The notes under the pieces are model-generated. The model saw only the letters and a list, made by a program, of their open reading frames with translations, was not told the origin of the DNA and searched no databases. This document shows positions 50,221 to 59,159 of a stretch of 64,000 nucleotides of DNA, in pieces (within the stretch, counting starts at the first letter, position 1; every line of letters begins with the position of its first letter). The position numbers were made by a program, and so were the translations under genes. This DNA is from Ariolimax columbianus (lineage: Eukaryota; Mollusca; Gastropoda; Stylommatophora; Arionidae): positions 38,540,970 to 38,604,969 of the forward strand of contig JAVGWX010000011.1 of NCBI GenBank assembly GCA_036924085.1, read 5' to 3'.

Positions 50221-50949
50221 AATCTGATCTCTGGAGTCGGGCAGTGGACGTCAATGCCAGAGGGACAATAGATAGGCAACGTTCGACGACATGAACCAAC
50301 GGCGATAGAACCACAACAGCATGTACATACAGTACACACAGGTACACATGAGTACATACACTCTGAGCCACGTCATGATATAACCTAAAGGACTGTATGT
50401 CTGAGGTTGAAGGGCCGTGCCTTCCCTAATAGTCAAGACACACTCCTAATAACAGCAGCAAATTTAGTCGCCTCTATTGAGACCACATTCTCTGGGTCTG
50501 ACAACGTTCCTACTCTCATTTCTGTCACACCCAGTGCCTTCTGGGAAACCACTCAGAAAACTAAACACAAAGCATCAGCTTGCTCTCGTTGCACTGAGAC
50601 CTCTGGCCATTCAACCTCCCCCCCCCCCACCGCCACCATCCTCCAATTTGTTGATAGTGTAGAATAACCAGCAGAAAATGGATCAATCATGCCCCGTACT
50701 CACACGGCTCGGCTTCTCCCTAACGGCCATTAAAACGACCTCACAGCCAATTGTCACCACTTTGCCTAAACACATCAGCGTGTCCTGTTTCTCTCCCACT
50801 CTTTTCTCTCTCCTCTCCTCTCTCTCTCTCCTCTCTCTCTCCTCACACCCCCCCCCCCACACACCCCCACACCCCCCCCCCCCCCCCAATCCCCATTTTC
50901 TATCAAATTTCACTTTTTTTTCACAGTCCTTCTTTTACTACAGTACATG
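50221..50949. other. Unassigned stretch with C/CT-rich tracts
   Basis: (CT)n about 50,805-50,845 and C-runs at 50,620-50,630, 50,850-50,887. An 86-residue plus frame (50,407-50,667) has no recognisable domain. The reverse-strand G-rich frame is low complexity. Confidence 0.45.
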
Positions 50950-51105
50950 TACAAAAAAGCTGAAGATTTGTAACTCAGCCATGTGCACATGCGGACAAGC
51001 ACCCTAGACCGCAGAACACATACTACAGAACTACCCCGAATATGATATACAGAGACAATCCTGCTAGTCCACAGAAACAACACTGCAATAGAAACATTAT
51101 GGACT
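50950..51105 (+). mobile_element. I-like element Cys-rich tail fragment
   Basis: K-L-K-I-C-N-S-A-M-C-T-C-G-Q-A-P, stop, T-A-E-H-I-L-Q-N-Y-P-E-Y matches the knuckle-like C-x-C-G ... E-H-x-L-Q-x-C-P tail of LINE-A-type elements; the last Cys is Tyr. Confidence 0.75.
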
Positions 51106-51602
51106 TGTATGTGAACTCTAGAAGAAATTGTAGTTTATAAAAGAGACGACATTGTAGAAAGGATACAACAATGAGCTACACAAGTGATAATAGGATTCCA
51201 GAGCTATAGTTGTGTGGGATTTCTTCATACAGTCTCGTATACAGTGTCTACAACAAAGAAGAATTCGAGGTTACTTAATACAAGTTAATAAAATAGTCAA
51301 TAGAAAGGTGAAATTAGACTTTTACAAGTCTTTTTCAAAGTATAACCGGATACACAAGCTAGACGGCTCAGCTTAAGTTGTTTAACGACAGGTCCAGATT
51401 CGATATTATGACAATAAATTTTAGTTAGTGGTGAATGCTTGGAATGCATTACTACAGGATATAGTGGGAGCAGGGTCAATTAATGCATTTAAAAATAGAT
51501 TGGATGCACACAGTTATTTTTAGTTTAGGTAGAGTAAAATAAGCTGGTTGTATACAGACTCTGTAAAGCCTTTAGAAACCAGTGTAATGAAGGTAGGCTA
51601 TA
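51106..51602 (+). mobile_element. CR1-P 3' end
   Basis: D-I-V-E-R-I-Q-Q, stop, A-T-Q-V-I-I-G-F-Q-S-Y-S near 51,170-51,215, R-R-I-R-G-Y-L-I-Q-V near 51,270, V-V-N-A-W-N-A-L near 51,430 and F-K-N-R-L-D-A-H near 51,500, then GCTGGTTGTATACAGACTC and CCAGTGTAATGAAGG. Several stops. 5'-truncated. Confidence 0.87.
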
Positions 51603-51752
51603 GACATATTTTCAAGCGAAGGACAACTGTTGACATCCAGATTATTTTTCGCGATCTTATGTTTTTGATTAAAAAAACTGAATTTAGTCGAAATGTCTTC
51701 CCAGCATCTGTAATTCTTGTTTCTTATACCTCCGTTTCACCTCGTGCGTAGG
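51603..51752. other. Short unassigned stretch
   Basis: Nothing recognised. Confidence 0.35.
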
Positions 51753-52078
51753 GGAGGAAGACTAACGTCTGGCCATGCAAAATATATAGTCAGGGTCAGT
51801 CAAAATATACTGGCCAAAACCCTCACCTCGGCTTCCTCGTAGTCTCACTGGAAACGGGCAGCGGCCTGGCTAACGAGGTGAGGTAACGACGTGATCCATG
51901 TAGTAGTGAGGGACAAGCAGATGAAGCCAAGCACAGCACAACCGTCTAGAGGACCCCGGTTCACTTTCATCAGCACGCTCGGGATGTGAGAAAAGCTACT
52001 ACAACCCACCACTTAACGCCCTTTTCAGTGCGCACAAAAGAGTAAACTTACTCATTGTGGGCATTCGAAACAACAACC
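51753..52078 (+). repeat. R2 copy, essentially full length
   Basis: GAAGACTAACGTCTGGCCAT, GTCAGGGTCAGTCAAAATAT, CAAAACCCTCACCTCGGCTT, CGTGATCCATGTAGTAGTGA, AGGACCCCGGTTCACTTTCA, CTCATTGTGGGCATTCG. The most complete R2 copy, about 325 bp. Confidence 0.88.
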
Positions 52079-52254
52079 TTGTGCATCTATCATTCCCCAT
52101 TGGACTTACTTTTTGCCGCAAATCCTATTAAATCAGAAAATTTGCATCTGTATTACTGCAACGCTTACTTGTGTTGTCGCTAATATCAATTGTATTGCAG
52201 TTTTTGGTTGTAAAGAGTGGGAATGAACATCACAAAATGTAGGAAATAATTAAT

Positions 52255-52612
52255 CAGAGCGAAAAACAGCAGCGTGTTTACGTGGACACAAGTGTAAGTC
52301 GTCGACTAATGTGAATTATAGTCAAATTCTCTGCCGAAGACGGATGTGTCGGACCGAAAGGTGCAAATATCGCAGTGAAGCTGTAAACTAGCGACACAAC
52401 GTATTCCGTTCTCCGGACTACATCCTGCTACTTGCAAAGCCCTATTCGGGACTTGGTAGCGGGATATTGAGAACGAACGAAGAAGAAGAAGAAAGTCAAA
52501 TTCAAGACCCTGCCGTATCCATAATGGGCTAAAGCACGATAGTAAAGTTAAACCCGCGGCCTGTTAAGGCGCCGTCTTTGCTGCTCTCCTAGCGTTGTAA
52601 GCCATCAGTAGA
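52255..52612 (+). repeat. R5 fragment split by R1
   Basis: The left part (CAGCGTGTTTACGTGGACAC, GACTAATGTGAATTATAGTC) and right part (AAGACCCTGCCGTATCCATA, ATGGGCTAAAGCACGATAG, AAGGCGCCGTCTTTG) match 43,990-44,110 as one continuous stretch. The intervening 52,330-52,493 is an R1 insertion. Confidence 0.85.
52320..52503 (+). mobile_element. R1 insertion with 10-bp target duplication
   Basis: AGTCAAATTC stands at 52,320-52,329 and 52,494-52,503. The 164-bp insert starts TCTGCCGAAGACGGATGTG, contains GACCGAAAGGTGCAAATATC and TTCCGTTCTCCGGACTACAT, and ends GAACGAACGAAGAAGAAGAA. The empty-site equivalent in R5 (44,040) has one copy of the target. This shows R1 moves as a 5'-truncated retroposon with a (GAA)n tail. 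Confidence 0.93.
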
Positions 52613-52714
52613 AGTTGAAGCTTTTCTTAAATGCCGAGGTATACTTGAAAAGGTAAACAAGGGGCCTTCCGGGATGTAGTGCAATGCGCGACTCCACAGT
52701 AAGGTCACTATGGG

Positions 52715-52864
52715 GATGTGTATGTATGTATGTATGTGCGTGCGTGCGGGTGTGTGTAGACGTGTGTGTATATATGTGTGTGTGTATGTGTGTATGGGTG
52801 TGTATGTGTTTGTGTGTGTATGTAAGTATGTATGTATGTATGTATGTGTGTATGTATGTATGGG
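52715..52864. repeat. (TGTA/TG)n microsatellite
   Basis: TGTATG, TGTGTG and TGCG runs. Confidence 0.95.
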
Positions 52865-53326
52865 AACAACACTACAGTTGTCCTCCTAGTAGGAAGCCCT
52901 TGTGAAAATATTCACTTATCTGTGTGCCTTCATTGTTACTTTGTTTTATGCAATGAGTAGTTAGCCAGCCCTATGTTCAACTCTGTTTAGTTGCTATTCA
53001 CGACACGCATACAATGTTGCAGTAGGCATGGACTGCCCTCCCCAGTATGGGGTTCTGTATCCACAATGGAAAAGTTTTCAGTTATATTATATCTCAAAGG
53101 ACCTGGTTATCCTGTTTCTGGGAAAGTCGCACTGCTGTTCTGAAATACCAATGTGTTGTCAGTGCGTGACGCGAGGACTTATTTGCCTGCAGCCTTCACC
53201 AGGTCAGCTCGAGTGGATTCGCCAACATAATCCTCTCTAAGCTGGGAAGGCCTAGTCGCTATTACTTCTCGGGAGAAGATTCACACATACGAGAAAACTG
53301 GAAAGGAAACAGTGGACAAAAGTACT
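52865..53326. other. Unassigned stretch
   Basis: A 70-codon plus frame (53,028-53,240) lacks recognisable domains. Confidence 0.35.
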
Positions 53327-53327
53327 T

Positions 53328-53690
53328 TGTTGTTTGCGAATGCCTACAATGAGTAGGTTACTCTTTTGTGCGCCCTGAAAAGGACGTTAAGTGGCGGGTT
53401 GCAGCAACTTTTCACACATCCTGAGCGTGCTGATGAAAGTGGACTAGGGTCCTCCAGGCGGTTGTACAATGCTTTGCTTCATCTTCATGTCACTCACTAC
53501 TACGGGGATCAAGTCGATCTCTCACCTCGTTAGCCTGGGTGCCATGAAAACAAATTGTTTCTAGGGAGGTCTACTAGGAAGCCGAGGTAAGGGTCTTGGC
53601 CAGTATATTTTGCCTGACCCTGACTAACATGTTTGATCAGTATATTTTGCCTGACCAGATGTTAGTCTTCCTCCCAGCAAAGGTGCTTTA
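53328..53690 (-). repeat. R2 copy (minus), full length
   Basis: GCGAATGCCTACAATGAGTA, GAAAAGGACGTTAAGTGGCG, CTACTACGGGGATCAAGTCG, CACCTCGTTAGCCTGGGTG, GTCAGTATATTTTGCCTG-type sites near 53,605 and 53,640. Reverse complement of 51,753-52,078. Confidence 0.88.
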
Positions 53691-53750
53691 AAAAAAAAGT
53701 AAAATAAACGCTTGTGTGCACAATACGCACGCACGAAACACACACAATCA

Positions 53751-54404
53751 TACGAGGCGTGTTAAAATGAAACCGGACCTAACTGCACCAAGTGAACATA
53801 CGTACGATGCCCATGGTGACGTCAAGTTTGCAAAATTTCATTATCCTCGGACTCATAGTTTTCTCAGCAGACGTTGAAAACATGGCGGGTGTGATACGGA
53901 ATCCGTCCAGAGTTGATCAGCGAACGGTGAATCGGTTTCTAACAGCTGAAGGATCTCGACCAGTTCACATTCATCGCAGAATGCAGGCAGTGTGTGTGAC
54001 AAAACTGTGTCGAAGACAACAGTGAAGAACTGGACAACGATGTTTAAAGAAGCAAATGAATTAACGGCCGATCTTCTGAGACCAGGTCAGGCGCATGCGT
54101 CAGAAGAAGCAGCAATTCTGGTCACCATACCCTGTCTGCATTCTGCGATGAATGTCAATTGATCGACATCCTTCAGCTGTTAGAAACCGAATCACCGCTC
54201 GCTGATCAACTCTAGACGGATTTGATATCACACCCGTCATGTTTTCAAAGTTCTACTGAGGAAACTATGATTCGGAGGATAACGAAATTTTGCAAACATG
54301 ACGGTTGGTATGTGCTGTTTACATCACAATTGACGTCATCATGCGCATCGTACGTATGTTGACCTGGTGCAGTTAGGTTCGATTTCATTTGAACAGACCT
54401 CGTA
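53751..54404. mobile_element. Fold-back mariner-like element
   Basis: The element (53,753-54,402, 650 bp) is flanked by TA on both sides. Its ends are inverted (CGAGGCGTGTTAAAATGAAA left; reverse complement of right is CGAGGTCTGTTCAAATGAAA), and the inversion extends inward about 237 bp on the left and 272 bp on the right, the right arm having an extra about 27 bp. The middle (53,990-54,130) is single copy. This is a head-to-head partial duplication of the 5' end of a Tc1/mariner transposon. Confidence 0.9.
53882..54125 (+). pseudogene. Mariner transposase N-terminal fragment
   Basis: DNA-binding part of a mariner-type transposase. M-A-G-V-I-R-N, S-R-V-D-Q-R-T-V-N-R-F-L-T-A-E-G, V-H-I-H-R-R-M-Q-A-V is the first helix-turn-helix. 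After a two-base frame slip, V-S-K-T-T-V-K-N-W-T-T-M-F-K-E-A continues as the second, then L-R-P-G-Q-A-H. The catalytic DDD domain is missing. The same N-terminal sequence is present inverted in the right arm, also broken. It cannot encode an active enzyme. Confidence 0.82.
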
Positions 54405-54474
54405 CATCCGTTTGCATCGTAATACACAGATAAAAAAATGTAGTCAATTTGGAACATTCACAAAAGTAGGAAAT

Positions 54475-55012
54475 TAGAAGACGATTGGACATTGCGATGC
54501 AGAAGCTAAACATCGTGCACAATTTATGGCATAAAACTAACAAGCAACTACAACTGAAGATCCTGAGAACATGCATATTCCTTGTAGCAATGTACGGGTG
54601 CGAGACATGGACTATCACACAAGTAGCAGGAAAGAAAATTGGAGCATTCGAAACAAAATATTAAAGAAGAATCCTAAAAATTCCATGCATAAAGAAAGTG
54701 ACAAATAAAATCATCCTAGCAGAACTGAATGTTGAAGAAAACTGGCTCATAAACAATGTTATGATTCGGAAATTATTTTTTTTCGGCTATGTCAAACGCC
54801 ACCACGGACTGGAAAGAGCGGTCATTGGGTGCATGGTACCTGGAAGGTGACGCAGATGTCGATCAAGGCGAAGGTGGATACAAGATATCAAGGATACTCT
54901 AAACATGAACATGGAGCAGGCGGGAAGATTGACTGCAGACTGAGATTCAAATCGGCTGGCTGTGATGAGAGCGACGTTCAACAAAGGACATGCTACATGA
55001 TGATGATGAAAA
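54475..55012 (+). mobile_element. RTE-C copy, 5'-truncated
   Basis: D-I-A-M-Q-K-L-N-I-V-H-N-L-W, L-K-I-L-R-T-C-I-F-L-V-A, M-Y-G-C-E-T-W-T-I-T, E-E-N-W-L-I-N-N-V, V-K-R-H-H-G-L-E-R-A-V, C-M-V-P-G-R, then D-I-K-D-T-L-N-M-N-M-E-Q-A-G and the 3' terminus CATGCTACATGATGATGATG. The protein tail has indels and stops. A well-defined 3' end identifies the family. Confidence 0.88.
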
Positions 55013-55155
55013 ATATTGTTCGCATTGTCGGGAATTTCTCACTGTTTGTGCCAGTGCTTGACAATACGAATATCAGACAAAGATTTAATAAGCGTGACAG
55101 TCTTTATTTGACGCTGCTCTTCTAATTCTGGAAGAATATAGGTCCTTTTGTATAT

Positions 55156-55431
55156 ACTTGCAATGGGGACGGCGTGGGCTAGTGGTAAAGTGACACGGCT
55201 CACAACCGAAGGTGCTGGGTTCGATACCCATCACAGCACCGGCCGTTACCCCAGGGAAGCACACCCTTAGAAAATTAGGAGGAAGCAGACCCTTACATTA
55301 AAATGCATCCTGAAGTCGGATGCACTGGGCCTACAGGCTAAAAATAAAAACCATAGTGCAACGCACACCGCCTTGGGGAATAGATAAATAAGGCGAACGC
55401 AAAAAAACAAACAAAATAAACAACACTTGCA
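55156..55431 (+). mobile_element. SINE-2 copy with short target duplication
   Basis: Insert 55,163-55,424: GGCGTGGGCTAGTGGTAAAG (A box region), GGTGCTGGGTTCGATACCC (B box), CACCGGCCGTTACCCCAGG, tail AAACAAACAAAATAAACA. ACTTGCA is present at 55,156-55,162 and 55,425-55,431. It lies immediately 5' of an R1 copy. Confidence 0.88.
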
Positions 55432-55439
55432 TTCAGGGA

Positions 55440-55705
55440 TGAAGATCCACCACAGCAAAGAATAACTGATTGCATCAAGGTCAACGAACCAGAGCTGACA
55501 AAGGATCTATTCCATCTCCAAGCGCAGGCCCTGGAAACAGGAAAATCTAGTCTGGCTAACAGAATACGTATCGAAGTGGGAAGGCAAACTCGGTACCCAA
55601 AAAGTCCAGTTGAAACTGGATGTGTCGGGCCGAAAGGATACAATATCGCAGTCTGGCTGTAAACAATGGCACAACGTCCTTTTTAGGACGAACGTTGAAG
55701 AAGAA
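55440..55705 (+). repeat. R1 copy, compact
   Basis: GATTGCATCAAGGTCAACGA, CAGGCCCTGGAAACAGG, CTCGGTACCCAAAAAGTCC, GATGTGTCGGGCCGAAAGG, GTCTGGCTGTAAACAATGG, GAACGTTGAAGAAGAAATAA. The Cys-rich ACTACATCCTGCTACTT portion is deleted. Confidence 0.85.
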
Positions 55706-56125
55706 ATAAGAAAAAAACTTGAAAATAGTTTGAACAGTTGATTGAGGGGCTGCTTTCCTTTTTTCTACATATAGACAACTGTTGGGTAGGAATACCGTAA
55801 CCTGCTGTTACTTGTGCTCGGATACCGTCTAATAGACTGCTGTGTCTTGTTTGTTTTAGCGACGGGAATTCATTTTCATGCACAATATGTACACGGAACC
55901 TCCGAATTTGTCGTCCGGCTCCGATAGAACTAGGCGTGCGATGTCACCTCCACTGAGACTAGGAGCGCTTGAAACGAACGATTTTAACACCCATCTTTCG
56001 CGCTCTATGTCGTTAGTTTCTTGTAAAGTGATTGCCTTAACTCTAGCTATAGCGAACGAATGAAGTGATAAAACACTACATAATAACATAATCCTGCTCT
56101 AACTACCAATTCCTCATTTTAAAAT
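55706..56125. other. Unassigned stretch
   Basis: Overlapping frames of 61-77 codons on both strands near 55,860-56,090 show no domain. Not called. Confidence 0.35.
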
Positions 56126-56127
56126 CA

Positions 56128-56968
56128 ATGATCTACTCTGAAAGTTTCGACCAATTTACGATTGGGGGGTACGAGATTCCAGAGTTACGATACGCAGATG
56201 ACACAGTGATACTATCTAGAAGTGCAGAAGGGCTAAAGCAGCTACTTTCAGCCGTTAATGGACATGGTAAAGATCAAAACCTGTTCACAAACATAAATAA
56301 AACAAAGATAATGACCACCTACAAAACACAATGTCAGCATAAATTTACAGTGGGGGGTGAGGAAATAGATTAGATCACACACTTTGAATATCTGGGCTCC
56401 AGAATTGACAAAAATGGGGACTGCTCGAAAGAAATTAGAAGAAGACTAGCTATGGCAATGCAGCGACTGAACAGCCTGAAGAAATTATGGCAGAGCACCA
56501 ACAAAATGATAAAAGTAAAAGTCTTGATAGCCTGTGTTTTTCCTGTGGCAGCTTATGGCTGCGAATCATGGACGATTACCAAAACTTCTAGACAAAGAAT
56601 CGAATCTTTCGAGTCAAAATGTTACAGAAAGATCCCCAGAAAACCCTGGACAGAGAAAAAAGCAAATGCAGACATTCGGCAAGAGTTGAGCATAGAGGAT
56701 AACTGGTTTATCAATTCCATTTTGGCTAGAAAATGCAAATACGTTGGTCACATCAAGAGACACAGCGATCTTGAGAGAACAGTGATGGAAAGTATGGCGC
56801 CACTCAAAAGAGGAAGGGGTAGACCAAGAAGACGATGACACCAAGATATCCAGGAATGCCTGGGCATGACTGTGCCGGAGGGAGGAGTTTTGGCTAGAGA
56901 ATGAGTTTCTTTCAGACAGACTATGAAGGGAGCGACGTTCTACAAAGACATGCTACATGATGATGATC
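56128..56968 (+). mobile_element. RTE-C RT C-terminal half
   Basis: L-R-Y-A-D-D-T-V-I-L-S (motif C, intact) at 56,180-56,215, L-K-Q-L-L-S-A-V-N, N-I-N-K-T-K-I-M, T-V-G-G-E-E-I-D, stop, H-F-E-Y-L-G-S-R-I-D-K, L-A-M-A-M-Q-R-L-N-S-L, A-Y-G-C-E-S-W-T-I-T, R-Q-E-L-S-I-E-D-N-W-F-I-N-S-I, G-H-I-K-R-H-S-D-L, G-R-G-R-P-R-R-R, stop, and CTACATGATGATGAT 3' end. Motifs A and B are absent. Two or three stops separate otherwise good frames (81 and 128 codons). Truncation begins at nearly the same point as the 63.3 kb copy. Confidence 0.9.
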
Positions 56969-57129
56969 TACTCTGTTATTCGTGAAATAATTAGTTATGT
57001 TAAAATAATATGGAGCTGGAGCTGGCGGAGCTGAAAGCTGTTTCTTTTCAATTGTGCTGGGCTAACCAAATCTAAGCAGCAATCAAAATATGTATAGCTT
57101 CCTCTGGAGTAAAAGTTGTCATCAAAGCC

Positions 57130-57605
57130 TCACATTACTACTTATCCTCGAAGGATCATGTATCTCCTTTTTCTTAAAACTTTCCCGTATCTACTTATCC
57201 TGAAAGTTTGCCGTATCTACATATCTACAAAGATTCACATAACTATTATCCTGAAAGGTTCACGTATTTATTTATCCTGAAAGGTACACGTATCAACTTA
57301 TCCTGAAATGTTCCCATATCTACTTATCCTGAAAGATTCCCATATGTATTATCCTGAGAGGTTTCCATATCTTCTTATCCTGAAAGGTTCCCATATCTAC
57401 TTATCCTGAAATGTTCCCATATCTATGTATCCTGAAAGGTTCCTAAATGTACTTATCCTGAAAGGTTCCCATTTCTACTTATCCTGAAAGGTTCACGTAT
57501 TTACTTTTCCTGAAAGGTTCTCATATCTACTTATCCTGACAGGTTCTCATATCTACTTATCCTGAAAGGATCCCATATTTACTTATCTTGACTGGTTTGT
57601 GTATC
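57130..57605. repeat. 26-bp array, about 17 copies
   Basis: TCCCATATCTACTTATCCTG+AAAGGT with a 26-bp step (for example 57,361, 57,387, 57,413), degenerating at both ends. Confidence 0.94.
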
Positions 57606-57889
57606 TACAAGAATCATTTGTACACCTTTCTAACCTGTATTGTTAATCCATTATTCGTGCTAATTACTTTCTGCGTTTCTAACTTATCCAAACTGTGTCC
57701 AATTGTTTCTGTTATTTTCAGAATCATTATTCTATTGCCCTAGTTCTTGTTTGTTTAACACTGACAATTTATTTTGGAGAAAGAAATGCTGGTGGAACAT
57801 TTGTTTGTAGGCGTACTTGGAGTTTTTGATTTTTTAATTTTCACTTTGTGTAGTTGGGCATGGGGCTGGCTTTTCCATCCTGTAGAAAC
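57606..57889. other. Unassigned AT-rich stretch
   Basis: Nothing recognised. Confidence 0.35.
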
Positions 57890-58512
57890 TTTAAGCCACA
57901 TAAACTTCAATCATTGGCATCTCAGTCTCTGCAGACCATGCGCGTGGCGCCATGTGCGTTTTGACCAGCTCTGGCTTTCGACAGTCTGCTATTAATGTAA
58001 CGGCCGATCCGTGAGTGACAGTACCTGCCACAGATCGTGCAACCATGCTGAGAAGGCTGGCTTGCAAGGGTGGGACAGTCCCTGCCACAGATCGTACAAC
58101 CATACTGAGAAGGCTGGCTTGCAAGGGTGGGAAGTACCTGCCACAGATCGTACAACCATACTGAGGAGGTTGGCTTGCAGGGGTGTGACAGTCCCTGCCA
58201 CAGATCGTACAACCATACTGAGGAGGCTGGCTTGCCTGGGGGTTCTTTCATGTCTTCATTCTTTGTCTTTTCTCTGCAGCCCGAAGATCTCTACGAGCGT
58301 CGTCAGCCATAACGTTCCCTCCAACTGACTGCCTCAAAACAGCTCGATCCCGAGGAATCGTTTCCCAGCCTTCGGATGGAATGTCTCATGACTTCATGAT
58401 CCTCTTGCATGCGTCCTTGAATCGTAGTGTGGGACGGCCGATTATTCTAGTTGCAATGGCCATCTGTCCATAGAGGATATCCTTATACAGCCTCTCATCT
58501 TCCATGCGGTTT
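57890..58512 (-). mobile_element. LINE-E C-terminus with repeated zinc-finger segment
   Basis: Minus: E-D-E-R-L-Y-K-D-I-L-Y-G-Q near 58,490, R-P-T-L-R-F-K-D-A-C-K-R near 58,425, W-E-T-I-P-R-D-R-A near 58,365, A-E-K-R-Q-R-M-K near 58,265. The finger G-C-T-I-C-G-R-x-C then lies within a 57-bp array, followed by C-H-S-R-I-G-R-Y-I-N-S-R near 58,010. Order and motifs are typical of LINE C-termini ending in C-x2-C...S-R-I-G-L-x-S-H. The expected second His is lost. Confidence 0.88.
58018..58240. repeat. 57-bp array in zinc-finger coding sequence, 4 copies
   Basis: The unit CCTGCCACAGATCGTACAAC + CATACTGAGAAGGCTGGCTT + GCAAGGGTGGGACAGTC recurs four times. 57 bp is 19 codons, so the C-T-I-C-G-R-D-C segment is repeated in one frame; small indels (one copy reads GAAGTA) shift others. 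Confidence 0.93.
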
Positions 58513-58534
58513 GTTTGTTTTGAATGCCCACAAT
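58513..58534 (-). repeat. R2 3'-end stub
   Basis: TTTTGAATGCCCACAATG, the terminal block of R2, lies exactly at the 5' junction of the LINE-A fragment. Confidence 0.6.
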
Positions 58535-59100
58535 GTAATGATTTAAGAGCAGTACTCAGTCAACTATGCCAGCAGTCCGCACCAAAAAGGGTAGTGGTGC
58601 AGTGGGTTCCATCCCACTGCAACATCCAAGGCAACGAAGAGGCAGACAGACTGGCAAAAGAAGTTGCAAAACTACTACAACCAGATACTAGTATGACATA
58701 CGAAGAGTCAAAACGGCTTATTAGAGCTAGATACATGACCAAATGGGAAACCGAACATACTGGCTACACAAAAAACGATGCCTATTACCAGTTGAACAGA
58801 AGAGAGCAGGTCGTGGTCTTCAGACTTCGCACTGGCCACAATAGACTGAGGTACCACGTATTCAACAAATTGAAGATATGTGGCACTGATGAATGCCCGT
58901 GTGGTACCGGTAAAATGACCGCTGAACATCTGCTGCAAAACTGCCCGACATACGAGGATCAGAGAGAGCAGATGTGGCCATCACCAGTGGCAACACTAGA
59001 CAAGCTCTATGGCAGTGTCGACAGCCTCAGGATGACCGCCGCTTTTTTCGAAAAAATAATGGTTACTGTCTGACTGCGTACGAAGAAGAAGAAGAAGAAG
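58534..59100 (+). mobile_element. LINE-A copy 3, 3' end only
   Basis: An open 189-residue frame (58,504-59,073) whose first about 10 residues are flanking sequence. From N-D-L-R-A-V-L it covers Q-Q-S-A-P-K-R-V-V-V-Q-W-V-P-S-H-C-N-I (RNase H His intact), E-E-A-D-R-L-A-K-E, V-V-F-R-L-R-T-G-H, C-P-C-G-T-G ... E-H-L-L-Q-N-C (knuckle intact), W-P-S-P-V-A-T-L-D-K-L-Y-G and A-F-F-E-K. Then a stop and (GAA)n. No lesion in this segment, so it is the youngest-looking LINE-A piece and a reference for the others. Confidence 0.92.
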
Positions 59101-59112
59101 AAGAAGAAGAAG

Positions 59113-59157
59113 AAGATTGTGAGCCGTGCCACTTAACCACTAGACCACGCCATCCTC
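59113..59157 (-). mobile_element. SINE-2 head fragment (minus)
   Basis: TTGTGAGCCGTGCCACTTAA + CCACTAGACCACGCC is the reverse complement of the SINE-2 5' head (GGCGTGG...CTAGTGGTTAAG). About 45 bp survive, next to the (GAA)n of LINE-A. Confidence 0.85.
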
Positions 59158-59159
59158 CT

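Noticed and set aside
50683..50913. Gly/Arg-rich minus frame
   Set aside because: Complement of the (CT)n and poly-C tracts; low complexity only.
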